Assembly (NCBI RefSeq): GCF_018403285.1 | Contig: NZ_BOSJ01000023.1 | Coordinates: 1 to 59,807 of the forward strand | Reading direction: 5' to 3' | Source of the DNA: Paenibacillus sp. J45TS6 | GTDB lineage: Bacteria; Bacillota; Bacilli; Paenibacillales; Paenibacillaceae | DNA: 59,807 nt | Shown here: positions 34,240-42,906 of the stretch, one piece after another | How the letters are laid out: the number at the start of each line of letters is the position of its first letter | Numbering within the stretch: position 1 is the first letter of the stretch | Translations under genes and position numbers: made by a program | Notes under the pieces: generated by a model | Seen by the model: only the letters and a program-made list of their open reading frames with translations | Told to the model about the DNA's origin: nothing | The model's database searches: none

Positions 34240-35040
34240 TTGAGCAGTATTACAGTGACGACTTCAAAGCAGAGTCCAGGAAATTGGAGTCTCTTGGGAC
34301 TTGGTCTTATTATTCCTGTATCCGTGCTTGGGGTATGGCAGCTTCTTGGATTTTACGGTGTGATCTCTGAATTATTATTTCCAACCCCGATTGCCATTGG
34401 AAAAGCACTGATCCAGTTAACCTTGTCTGGGGATTTATGGGGACATTTTAAAGTGAGTATCATACGAGCGTTCGCTGGTTTTCTGCTTGGCGGAAGTTTG
34501 GGCTTTATTTTCGGACTTTTGGTAGGTCTTTTCAAAACATCAGAAAAGTTTCTTGATCCATCAATTCAGATGATAAGAATGATTCCAAGCCTTGCTGTTG
34601 TACCTCTTTTTATCCTCTGGTTTGGAATCGGAGAAGAATCAAAGGTATTACTTATCGCAAAAAGTGCTTTCTTTCCCCTCTATATCAATACTTTCATGGG
34701 AATCCGCGGGGGAGATAATAAATTATTTGAGGTAGCCAAGGTTCTTGGGTTCAACAAATGGAAGCAAATCGTAAGACTTGTGATTCCAGGTGCCCTGCCA
34801 AACATTTTGCTCGGTATAAGGTTATCGATTGGCCTTTCCTGGCTTGGACTAGTCGTAGCCGAACTGATTGCTTCTACATCAGGGATTGGATATATGATGT
34901 CTGACGCCAGGCAATTTGCTGACACCCCGGTTGTTTTTGTCGGCATCATTATTTTCGCTTGTGCAGGTTTGGCTACAGACGGACTCGTAAGACTGGTTGA
35001 GGCTCGTATGCTGCGCTGGAAAGATACATACGGTGGCTGA
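34240..35040 (+). CDS. ABC transporter permease, SsuC/TauC type (1)
   Basis: The 266-residue inner membrane protein has six helices and the BPD permease signature VIPGALPNILLGIRLSIGLSW (EAA loop, about residue 180), with SELLFPTPIAIGKAL near the start. This class imports sulfonates, nitrate, taurine or thiamine precursors. TTG 34240 follows GGAGAGGGG. The much longer in-frame extension back to 34000 overlaps the attenuator and is not used. It is paired with a second permease and a lipoprotein, but there is no ATPase gene in the operon or anywhere nearby in the window of this type. Confidence 0.88.
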   Translation: MSSITVTTSKQSPGNWSLLGLGLIIPVSVLGVWQLLGFYGVISELLFPTPIAIGKALIQLTLSGDLWGHFKVSIIRAFAGFLLGGSLGFIFGLLVGLFKTSEKFLDPSIQMIRMIPSLAVVPLFILWFGIGEESKVLLIAKSAFFPLYINTFMGIRGGDNKLFEVAKVLGFNKWKQIVRLVIPGALPNILLGIRLSIGLSWLGLVVAELIASTSGIGYMMSDARQFADTPVVFVGIIIFACAGLATDGLVRLVEARMLRWKDTYGG

Positions 35041-35063
35041 AAAAATAGAAAGGGAGGATTGAG

Positions 35064-35948
35064 ATGAACGAGCGAGCAGATTCGATATTGCAGCATAAAG
35101 CGAATAGGCCAAGTAAGATTCAAGACACAGTCACAGCAAACCATCACAATGAGTATCGACCGAGGAATATCCGGAAGCGGAAGGGAAAAAAAGGAGCTGA
35201 TCTAGCCGCGGCGATGCTAATTCCGCTGTTGATCATTGCGATATGGCAATATGCAGCGGGTGAGGGTTATATCTCTGCTCTTTTTTTACCGACTCCGCTC
35301 TCCATTGCAGAGGAATTTTTTCGTCTTATCGCTACAGGAGAACTCTTTCATCATTTAGGTATCAGTATGTATCGTGCGTTTATTGGGTTTCTTGCGGGGT
35401 CTTTTCTAGGATTAGCGCTTGGCACGTTCACAGGTTTCTCGCGAATAGCATCATATCTTATGGATCCAAGTATCCAAGTCCTGCGGCTTGTTCCGCATCT
35501 TGCAATTGCCCCGCTCATTATTCTTTGGTTCGGATTTGGAGAGGTATCCAAAGTAGTCATCATTACAAGCGGAGCTTTTTTCCCACTCTATATCCATACC
35601 TATACGGGAATCCGAAATGTTGATAACAAACTTTATGAAGTAGGAGAGGTGCTTGAATTCAGCTTGAAGCGAAAACTGATGAGACTCATTCTTCCTGCAG
35701 CCTTACCGAGCATTTTACTTGGGATCCGTTTGTCGCTGGCTGTCTCCTGGATTGGACTTGTCGTAGCCGAGCTGATTGGATCGCAGTCAGGGGTAGGCTT
35801 CCTTATTAATCAGGCCAAGCAGAATTCGGACACAGAGGTTATTTTTGTAGGCATTATCATTTTTGCTGTAGTAGGTAAGCTGATTGACACTATGATGCGG
35901 ATTTTAGAAAAAAAACTACTTCATTATCGGGATAGTTATCAGGGCTGA
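35064..35948 (+). CDS. ABC transporter permease, SsuC/TauC type (2)
   Basis: The 294-residue paralogue of the preceding gene has a longer cytosolic N-terminus (about 45 residues, basic) and six helices. The EAA loop is LILPAALPSILLGIRLSLAVSW. AGTATCC-like differences apart, core residues match permease 1 (SALFLPTPLSIAEEF, FGFGEVSKVVIITSGAFFPLY), so the two likely form a heterodimer. It starts at ATG 35064 with AGGGAGG upstream. Energy would have to come from an ATPase encoded elsewhere. Confidence 0.88.
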   Translation: MNERADSILQHKANRPSKIQDTVTANHHNEYRPRNIRKRKGKKGADLAAAMLIPLLIIAIWQYAAGEGYISALFLPTPLSIAEEFFRLIATGELFHHLGISMYRAFIGFLAGSFLGLALGTFTGFSRIASYLMDPSIQVLRLVPHLAIAPLIILWFGFGEVSKVVIITSGAFFPLYIHTYTGIRNVDNKLYEVGEVLEFSLKRKLMRLILPAALPSILLGIRLSLAVSWIGLVVAELIGSQSGVGFLINQAKQNSDTEVIFVGIIIFAVVGKLIDTMMRILEKKLLHYRDSYQG

Positions 35949-36050
35949 TACTAAGATACAAAGGAAAATAATGAAGAAAAGCATCGATAATGTAATCGTT
36001 GTTTACATGTAATAGCTTACGCTAATCGAAATGAAGAGGAGCCATTAGAC

Positions 36051-37106
36051 ATGTCAATTAACCTGGAAAAACCGAGGAAACGAAGCAATTTGCTATCCCA
36101 AAGGTTATTTATAGCGGGATTGTTCCTAAGTTTATTATTACTCCAAGCTTGCAGTAATGCAGGAGGAGAAAGTACAGGTGCTCAGACAACAACTACGAAA
36201 GCTAACGCTACAGAAGCCAAGGGGAACGTAAAACCAGTGCTGAACTACGGGTTTATTGGGACGAATGATCTTAATTTACCTGGGGGACCTGAAGGTTGGG
36301 GGCTCTATAAGGGGATTATCCAGGAGGAGCTAAAGAAACACGGTATTACTGAAGTGAAATGGACGGGTTTTCCTAACGGACCCGATTTAACAGAGTCTCT
36401 TATCAGTGGTCGTCTTGATCTTGGGAGCATGGGAGATACACCTTCCATTATTGCATATGCATCCGGAGCTAAAATCCGGCTTATTACACAGGGATCAACT
36501 AATTCTATCGGCTATCTATTAGGAAAAAAGGATGGACCAAAGACTCTATCGGAGCTGAAGGGGAAAACGATTGCCATTCAAAAAGGCTCTTTTATGCATC
36601 GATATGTGGTTGGATTACTGAAAGATGCTGGTATAACGGATTATAAACTCGTGCATATGCGGATTCCCGATGCGAAGGCAGCACTTGCAAGGGGCGATGT
36701 AGATGCAATGACGAACAATACTACTCAGGGAGCTTTAGAACAGATCGAGGAAGGATTTACTCATCTCGATGATGCCACAAAACATCCACATTTGAAAGGA
36801 AGCGGAACGACAGTAGCCTCGGATGAGTATCTTGCTTCTTTCTCTGATTTTCCAAAAGTATGGAATGATGCCCGTAAAAAGGCGCTGGCTGACCTGAAGC
36901 AGCATGAAGAAGAATACTACGAGTTCATAGCTCAGTTGCAAGGTCAATCCGTGGAGATCGTGAAGCAGACGAATCCAATAAGTGCGATTAAGGAAGAACC
37001 GTTTACAGAGGAAGGGCTGGAACTGTTGGAAGGAACAAAAGACTTCCTCGTTGATGAGAAACTGGCGAAAAAGAATTTTGAAATTAACGATTGGGTACTC
37101 AGATAA
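36051..37106 (+). CDS. ABC transporter substrate-binding lipoprotein, SsuA/NrtA type
   Basis: The 351-residue protein has a lipoprotein signal peptide (LFIAGLFLSLLLLQACSN, lipobox LLQAC, Cys about residue 34), then a type II periplasmic-binding fold: GFIGTNDLNLPGGPEGWG, ISGRLDLGSMGDTPSIIAYASG (about 122-143, typical of the NMT1/SsuA family), GKTIAIQKGSFMHRYV and ALARGDVDAMTNN. It should present an alkanesulfonate-like or aromatic anion to the two permeases. The neighbouring flavoprotein and ferredoxin hint that the substrate is then processed reductively. Confidence 0.85.
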   Translation: MSINLEKPRKRSNLLSQRLFIAGLFLSLLLLQACSNAGGESTGAQTTTTKANATEAKGNVKPVLNYGFIGTNDLNLPGGPEGWGLYKGIIQEELKKHGITEVKWTGFPNGPDLTESLISGRLDLGSMGDTPSIIAYASGAKIRLITQGSTNSIGYLLGKKDGPKTLSELKGKTIAIQKGSFMHRYVVGLLKDAGITDYKLVHMRIPDAKAALARGDVDAMTNNTTQGALEQIEEGFTHLDDATKHPHLKGSGTTVASDEYLASFSDFPKVWNDARKKALADLKQHEEEYYEFIAQLQGQSVEIVKQTNPISAIKEEPFTEEGLELLEGTKDFLVDEKLAKKNFEINDWVLR

Positions 37107-37156
37107 GGAAAGACAAAGAATCACTCTATAAGCGAAAGGAAAGGAGGGGAACGAAG

Positions 37157-38773
37157 ATGTCGAATCGCCAAGATGTGAAGTTGACCGCAGATGTACTTGT
37201 ATTAGGTGGAGGTCCAGCGGGTGCCTGGGCTGCGTGGAGTGCGGCCTCTCAGGGAGCAAAGGTCGTTCTGGCTGACAAAGGTTATCTCGGTTCGAGTGGG
37301 GCGACGGCTCCAGGAGGAACAACGCTTCTTGTTATACCAGCCGTACCTGAACTTAGAGAAAAGGCAGTACAAACTCGGCTGAAGGATGGGGGTTATTTAT
37401 CTGAGGCGGAATGGATTCATCGCTTACTTGAGCAAATAGAACAGAATCTTGCGCTAATCGAAGAATGGGGGTACCCTTTCCCGAAAGATTTAGATGGAAC
37501 GACACTTCGAACTCATTTGCATGGACCTGAATATATGAAACTTATGAGAAAAGTGGTCCGTAAAGCTGGGGTTACGATTCTGGATCAATCCCCTGCCCTG
37601 GAGTTACTCGTCGATGAACATGGTGTCGGAGGAGCAAGGGGGGTTAACCGAATAACCGGTGCTGACTACGAAGTTCGAGCTAATGCTGTCATTATTGCGA
37701 CAGGTGGGTGTACGTTTCTTAGTAAAGGACTTGGCTGCAATGTGCTGACTGGTGAAGGGTTATTAATGGCAGCCGAGACGGGTGCAGACCTATCTGGGAT
37801 GGAATTTAGCAGACAATATGCCCCAAGCTTTGCTGACGGAAGTGTAACGAGAGGGCGAATGCTTGCTTGGTCTAGTCTGTATGATAAGAATGGTGAGCGT
37901 ATTCGATCGGGTGAACGAACTCCTGGCAGTATGCAAAAGCTGCTTCTTGAAGGTCCGGTATATGCTTCGCTAGATCTAGCTGATACGGAAGAGAAACGTC
38001 AGTTCTTACGTAGTGCACATCCGATTTTCTTTATGCCTTTGGAACGAGCTGGCATTGATCCGTTTCGTGATAAGTTTCCTTTGACACTGCGTTATGAAGG
38101 GACCATGAGAGGCACAGGAGGAATTCGTCTAACAACCAGTAATTGCGATACGGCGGTTCCTGGATTATATGCAGTAGGAGATGCAGCTTCTCGTGAAAAA
38201 GTGATGGGTGCTGTTTCCGGAGGCGGATCATATAACGCATCATGGGCCATATGCAGCGGAACATGGGCAGGTAAAGGAGCGGCCGCGTATGCCCTTGCGA
38301 ATTCTAGAAAAGCAGACACCCGCTCCCTACTTCCTGCTGGCAGATACGGACTAACAAGTACACAGAGTGAACAGAAAAGTGAACTGTCCATAAAGCAAAT
38401 GATCTCATCTATACAAAAAGAAGTTTTGCCGCTTGAAATTAACTTCTTCCGAAGCGAACCCGTCATTAGGGAATCGCTAGATCGATTACATTCCCTTTTC
38501 CCTTCACTCAACAGTCTAACGACTTCCACGGTTCAAGAAAGAGTGAAATCAAGAGAGTCGGCTGGCATGCTAGCAGCTGCGAGATGGATGTATACTGCCG
38601 CGCTCGTCCGCAAAGAAACAAGAGGACTCCAAGCGCTGAAAGAATACCCCGAAATGGACCCGCTTCAAACCCACCGCATCATTTTATCTGGCATTGACGA
38701 TATCCGCCAAAGTGTGGAGCATGCTCCTCATGCTCATGAAATGTTGCCCGCAAAGGAGTGGCAGAGCTCGTGA
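37157..38773 (+). CDS. FAD-dependent oxidoreductase, AprA/fumarate reductase-like
   Basis: The 538-residue flavoprotein starts with the FAD motif ADVLVLGGGPAGAWAAWSAA (residues 11-30), and has GATAPGGTTLLV, the VIIATGGCTFLSKG segment (about 185), GMEFSRQYAP, a TGGIRLTTS and GLYAVGDAASREKVMGAVSGGG FAD-binding end (about 355), then a helical C-terminal domain. The fold is that of the fumarate reductase / adenylylsulfate reductase alpha family. With the overlapping ferredoxin gene it makes an AprAB-like pair. ATG 37157 follows AGGAGGGG. The substrate is presumably delivered by the transporter encoded just upstream. Confidence 0.82.
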   Translation: MSNRQDVKLTADVLVLGGGPAGAWAAWSAASQGAKVVLADKGYLGSSGATAPGGTTLLVIPAVPELREKAVQTRLKDGGYLSEAEWIHRLLEQIEQNLALIEEWGYPFPKDLDGTTLRTHLHGPEYMKLMRKVVRKAGVTILDQSPALELLVDEHGVGGARGVNRITGADYEVRANAVIIATGGCTFLSKGLGCNVLTGEGLLMAAETGADLSGMEFSRQYAPSFADGSVTRGRMLAWSSLYDKNGERIRSGERTPGSMQKLLLEGPVYASLDLADTEEKRQFLRSAHPIFFMPLERAGIDPFRDKFPLTLRYEGTMRGTGGIRLTTSNCDTAVPGLYAVGDAASREKVMGAVSGGGSYNASWAICSGTWAGKGAAAYALANSRKADTRSLLPAGRYGLTSTQSEQKSELSIKQMISSIQKEVLPLEINFFRSEPVIRESLDRLHSLFPSLNSLTTSTVQERVKSRESAGMLAAARWMYTAALVRKETRGLQALKEYPEMDPLQTHRIILSGIDDIRQSVEHAPHAHEMLPAKEWQSS

Positions 38774-39129
38774 TAGAACTTGTGAGTGCAGATCGCTGCA
38801 TAGGCTGCAAAATGTGCGTTAAGGTATGCCCAACGAATGTATTTGAAATGAACGATTCGCTTGCTTATATTACAAGACAGGAAGATTGCCAGACCTGTTT
38901 TATATGTGAAGCCTACTGTCCCGCAGATGCATTGTATGTGGCACCTCAAGCGGAAATGTCGGTAGCGGTAGATGAGGAGGAGCTTCGCAGTTCAGGACTC
39001 TTGGGTAGCTGGAGATCGGAGATTGGCTGGAACAAAGGTGCTCTTTCTACAATGGCGGAAAGGGACACGACTCCTTTTTTTGAAGTTTTTACGGAGAAAT
39101 ATCGCATCCTACCCGGAACAAAACAATAA
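38770..39129 (+). CDS. 2[4Fe-4S] ferredoxin, AprB-like
   Basis: The 119-residue protein has two cluster motifs, CIGCKMCVKVCP (about residue 11) and CQTCFICEAYCP (about 42), then a C-terminal extension (SWRSEIGWNKGALST, FFEVFTEKYRIL) like the tail of adenylylsulfate reductase beta, which wraps around the alpha subunit. GTG 38770 overlaps the stop of the flavoprotein gene by four bases (GTGA), so the two subunits are translated together. It should carry electrons to or from the FAD of the flavoprotein. Confidence 0.88.
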   Translation: MIELVSADRCIGCKMCVKVCPTNVFEMNDSLAYITRQEDCQTCFICEAYCPADALYVAPQAEMSVAVDEEELRSSGLLGSWRSEIGWNKGALSTMAERDTTPFFEVFTEKYRILPGTKQ

Positions 39130-39182
39130 TAATAACAGAAATCATTTTATATCATCTTACCTAATCTAAGGAGTTGGTTATA

Positions 39183-39839
39183 GTGAGCACAAAGGAAACG
39201 GGACTGCAGACAAATCAGGGGGATAAGGAACAAAGTGAAGTACTTACGAAACGAGTCTCGGAAGACATCTCGGTGTATCGAAATGCAGAATACCCAGTAG
39301 ATCCTCTATTTATCGAACGCTGGTCTTCCCGATCTTTTGCAGATAAACCCGTATCAAGCGAGACTCTATACACCGTATTGGAAGCTGCTAGATGGGCGCC
39401 TTCATCCAGTAATCTTCAGCCATGGCGGTTTGTCTTGGCACAAACAGAAGAAGAGCATAATTTATTTCAGCAATTTATACTGCCAGGGAACCGTCTTTGG
39501 ACGGATAAAGCACCAGTACTTATCTTGATTGCGTCGGATAAAAGGCGAGATGAAAGCGGAGAAATCAACAGTGCCCATAAGTTTGATGCAGGAACAGCCT
39601 GGGGTTATTTATCCATACAAGCGAATCTCCTAGGCCTTTCTACACGAGCAATTGGTGGATTTAATCGTGTAAAATCAAGTGAAGTTCTTGGACTGCCTGA
39701 ATATATTGAACCGCATGCAGTTGTTGCACTGGGCTATAAAGGTACTATCGATCAGCTCGATGAAAAGTTTCACGATAAGGAGAAGCCAACGGGCCGACGC
39801 ACGCTAAGTGAAAGTATTCTGGAGATAGGGAAACAATAG
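39183..39839 (+). CDS. Nitroreductase family protein
   Basis: The 218-residue FMN enzyme has an N-terminal extension of about 35 residues and then the nitroreductase core: LFIERWSSRSFADKPVSSET, LEAARWAPSSSNLQPWRFVL (about 70), AGTAWGYLSIQANLLGLSTRAIGG (about 135), VVALGYKG. GTG 39183 lies nine bases after AAGGAG; TTG 39174 abuts the site. It follows the flavoprotein-ferredoxin pair by 53 bp and probably belongs to that operon, where it may supply reduced flavin or act on the same compound. Confidence 0.8.
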   Translation: MSTKETGLQTNQGDKEQSEVLTKRVSEDISVYRNAEYPVDPLFIERWSSRSFADKPVSSETLYTVLEAARWAPSSSNLQPWRFVLAQTEEEHNLFQQFILPGNRLWTDKAPVLILIASDKRRDESGEINSAHKFDAGTAWGYLSIQANLLGLSTRAIGGFNRVKSSEVLGLPEYIEPHAVVALGYKGTIDQLDEKFHDKEKPTGRRTLSESILEIGKQ

Positions 39840-39899
39840 GAGAGTAGATTTCTTTTGATAGGTGATTAGGTATTAGAGATTAGATATCAGATATCAGGT

Positions 39900-39940
39900 G
39901 TAAGGCAGTGCTCTGTTTCCTAGAGTGCTGCTTTTTTGTG
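39900..39940 (+). terminator. Terminator of the transporter-flavoprotein operon
   Basis: AAGGCAGTGCTCT pairs with AGAGTGCTGCTTT (one mismatch region) followed by TTTTTT. Upstream, ATATCAG is directly repeated at 39879-39899. Confidence 0.75.
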
Positions 39941-40022
39941 ATTTCTATAGCAGAATACATATCTTTATCCAGGTAGGCTCATTTTAGATAGATAAGATGA
40001 GAGAGATAGGAGTGAGTTATTA

Positions 40023-40379
40023 ATGATTGAACTCGAAAAAAAATCGGGACGAATTCATTTACAGTTACGGGCACTTTTTATGGGTGAGGATGTAGTCGTA
40101 CTTATTACGGGCGGAGATCGTCCGCACCTCGGTACCATTACAGCGGGAGCTCGTCTAGAACCTCTTCAAACGATTCAACTACAAACGCATAAGGAATTTT
40201 ATATTACAGAAGAAGTTGCTGTACGGCTGCGAAAATCGTTTCGTGGTAACTTTGCGATTTGCTGCGGTGCCCATCTCGACCAGATTACAAAAGAAGAGAT
40301 CCCGCTTTTAACAGAACTGGCGGTTCAGTTAGGAGATGAATTGATACAGAAACTAAGTACAAACTATAAAAAAGTATGA
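40023..40379 (+). CDS. LpdD-like (prenylated flavin chaperone-like) protein
   Basis: The 118-residue protein matches in pattern the D subunit-type proteins of UbiD-like decarboxylase systems: ITGGDRPHLGTITAGAR (about residue 32), THKEFYITEEVAVRLRKSF, and ICCGAHLDQITKEEIPLL near the C-terminus, equivalent to the GGxxPHxG and GxHxxxxxxxEI blocks. Such proteins help with prenylated FMN. No UbiD or UbiX gene is in the window, so the partner is unknown. It follows the operon terminator at 39900 and may have its own promoter. Assignment is from remembered patterns only. Confidence 0.5.
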   Translation: MIELEKKSGRIHLQLRALFMGEDVVVLITGGDRPHLGTITAGARLEPLQTIQLQTHKEFYITEEVAVRLRKSFRGNFAICCGAHLDQITKEEIPLLTELAVQLGDELIQKLSTNYKKV

Positions 40380-40527
40380 ATTCCTAATTCCGTATGTTTT
40401 TACTCTCCACTTTTGACTTAATAGTTCTTAGTGAATCAATTTCGATTCTAGTAAGTTGATTTTAGGGAATAATGAATTAAATAAATAGGGCTAGTTCACA
40501 AGTTATCCAGCGGAGGAATTAAAACAC

Positions 40528-42669
40528 ATGGGGAAAAAAGATCTGTTGTATCAAGATGCGAAAGCAGACGTAGTACGTAAACCAAGTGAGTGGAAAGTGT
40601 TCGATCAGATGTACGCATATCGCGGGGAAGATTTAGGGGCGACTTACCATTCAGGTAGTGTCACGTTAAAACTATGGACCCCGCTTGCAGAAGCAGTTAC
40701 TGTTTTCTTATACGATAAAAATGATGATACCCGGCTTGTAGGTCAGTTTCCTCTAGTTAGAGAAGATCACGGGGTGTGGGCTATTCATCTATTGCCTTCA
40801 CAGCTCGGTACAGATGATCTATGCGGGTATTTTTATCAGTACGAAGTAACAAATGAAGGGATTGCTCGAAAAGTGCTGGACCCTTATGCCAAATCTATGG
40901 CTCCATCAAGGGTTAATACTTCAGGAGAAGCAGGGAGTGATGGCGACAAAATAGGAAAAGCAGCGATCGTAAATCTCGTAGATACGGCTCCTGATCACTT
41001 TGACTTTGCACATATAGAAGGGTTTAAGAAAAGGGAAGACGCGATAATATGGGAGATTCATGTACGAGATTTCACCTCTGATCCAGCCATAAAAGGTGAA
41101 CTGTCAGCAAGATGGGGTACATATAAAGCTTTTATAGATAAGCTTGATTATATTCGATCTCTTGGAGTGACACATGTACAATTGCTGCCCGTGATGGCTT
41201 GGTATTATGGTGACGAGACCAAAATGGGGGAGAGGGAACTCCATCATTCTGCTATAAACAATGAGTATAACTGGGGCTATGATCCTCAACAATATTTTTC
41301 ACCCACTGGAGCTTATTCCGAAAATCCAGCAGATCCGATTCTTCGCATCAAAGAGCTGAAAACACTGATTCATGCGATTCATCAGGCAGGGATGGGTGTG
41401 ATTTTAGATGTAGTTTATACGCATATGGCCATTGTGGACTTCCTGAATAATATCGTACCTGGGTATTATGCTTGGCAAGATGCAGATGGAGAATTTATTG
41501 GAGCTTTTGGCAACAATCTTGCTACAGACCGCGCTATGGCAGAGAAACTGCTCGTTGATTCGGTCAAATACTGGTTTAACGAGTATAAAATTGATGGAAT
41601 GCGCTGGGATATGATGGGGGATGCAACTTATCCTGCCGTACAAAAGGCGTACAATGAAGCTGCCCGAATCCATCCAAGCCCGCTGTTTATTGGTGAAGGA
41701 TGGCGGACTTTTGCAGGGGACAAGCATGATGTGTCTCTAAAAGGAATGGCAGCAGATCAAGACTGGATGGATAAAACCGATAATGTAGGTGTGTTCTCAG
41801 ATGAGATGCGTAACGAGCTCAAGTCGGGTTTTGGATCTGAGGGAGAACCTCATTTTCTGACAGGAGGAGCTAGAAACGTAGAGTTGATCTTCCAAAATAT
41901 AAAGGCACAGCCATCTAATTTTCCGGCCGACAGCCCAGGAGATGTCGTGCAGTATATCGAAGCTCATGACAATCTAACCCTCTATGATGTGATTGCTATC
42001 TCGATTCATAAAGATCCAAAGATAGCTGAACACGATGCAGAAATTCACCGGCGTATTCGAATCGGAAACGTGCTGCTGTTGACCTCACAAGGGACCGTGT
42101 TTATACATGGTGGACAGGAATATGGGCGGACGAAGCAATGGGAAGCTGCAGGTCAGCCAGAGGATAAGTATAACGAACTTACTGATAGCAAAGGCGAGGT
42201 AGTGGGTTATTTTATCCATGATTCCTGTGATTCATCGGATGCAATTAACCGGTTTGACTGGGTAAAAGCGACGGATCGTACAAGATACCCAGTAAATCAT
42301 ATAACCCGTGAACATATGAAGGGCCTTATTCAGCTTCGTAAGTCATCCGATGCATTTCGATTAGGAGATCATTCTCTTATTGATCAAAATGTAACCCTCA
42401 TTACTTCTCTTGATATTGCTAAGGAAGATGTAGTGATTGCATACACCTGTGCTTCCAGCGACCTTAGTGAGTCTTATCATGTCTTTGTCAATGCGGATGA
42501 TAAGCCAAGAAGGCTTAGACTAACGAAAGATTATTCCGAATTTGATGTTATTGTCGATCAGACAAGAGCAGACATTCATAATTTGAAGGATCCAAAAGGC
42601 TTGCAATGGATAGATAAAGGGATCATTCTTGAACCTCTAACCGCGATTGTTCTCAGAGAGCGCAGGTAG
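40528..42669 (+). CDS. pulA: Type I pullulanase (GH13, alpha-1,6 debranching)
   Basis: The 713-residue enzyme cleaves alpha-1,6 links in pullulan or glycogen limit dextrins. An N-terminal CBM48-like region (VTLKLWTPLAEAVTVFLYD) precedes the GH13 barrel. The type I marker YNWGYDP is at about residue 248. Catalytic residues are Asp361 in DGMRWDMMG, Glu390 in GEGW and Asp481 in EAHDN. Conserved region I reads DVVYTH instead of DVVYNH and region IV EAHDN instead of SKHDN, mild departures. No signal peptide is present, so it acts inside the cell like AmyX. GGAGG precedes ATG. Confidence 0.9.
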   Translation: MGKKDLLYQDAKADVVRKPSEWKVFDQMYAYRGEDLGATYHSGSVTLKLWTPLAEAVTVFLYDKNDDTRLVGQFPLVREDHGVWAIHLLPSQLGTDDLCGYFYQYEVTNEGIARKVLDPYAKSMAPSRVNTSGEAGSDGDKIGKAAIVNLVDTAPDHFDFAHIEGFKKREDAIIWEIHVRDFTSDPAIKGELSARWGTYKAFIDKLDYIRSLGVTHVQLLPVMAWYYGDETKMGERELHHSAINNEYNWGYDPQQYFSPTGAYSENPADPILRIKELKTLIHAIHQAGMGVILDVVYTHMAIVDFLNNIVPGYYAWQDADGEFIGAFGNNLATDRAMAEKLLVDSVKYWFNEYKIDGMRWDMMGDATYPAVQKAYNEAARIHPSPLFIGEGWRTFAGDKHDVSLKGMAADQDWMDKTDNVGVFSDEMRNELKSGFGSEGEPHFLTGGARNVELIFQNIKAQPSNFPADSPGDVVQYIEAHDNLTLYDVIAISIHKDPKIAEHDAEIHRRIRIGNVLLLTSQGTVFIHGGQEYGRTKQWEAAGQPEDKYNELTDSKGEVVGYFIHDSCDSSDAINRFDWVKATDRTRYPVNHITREHMKGLIQLRKSSDAFRLGDHSLIDQNVTLITSLDIAKEDVVIAYTCASSDLSESYHVFVNADDKPRRLRLTKDYSEFDVIVDQTRADIHNLKDPKGLQWIDKGIILEPLTAIVLRERR

Positions 42670-42853
42670 GGAATTAATTTTATAACTCAATAGAATGATA
42701 AATTCGTACGTAACTATATAGAAAAAAATAAGCCTATTTTGATCCATAACTCTTAATAAAATCAACTAAGGGTTATATGAAATTGGTTCAGTTATATAGC
42801 CATTGATTAGGTTATATCATCTTTTTGAGATTATGGGTAATGCAGGATAACAT

Positions 42854-42901
42854 GGCACTCTTCCCGTATTGTTAGATACAACAGTCTTAATGGAGGGTGC
42901 C
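42854..42901 (+). promoter_or_regulatory. Hairpin sequestering the ribosome binding site of the gene at 42907
   Basis: GGCACTCTTCC (42854-42864) can pair with GGAGGGTGCC (42892-42901), the latter containing the ribosome binding site GGAGGG, with one bulge and one G-U. When formed it would block translation of the next gene. Upstream, GGTTATAT or GTTATAT occurs three times (42771-42818). Confidence 0.5.
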
Positions 42902-42906
42902 ATAAT

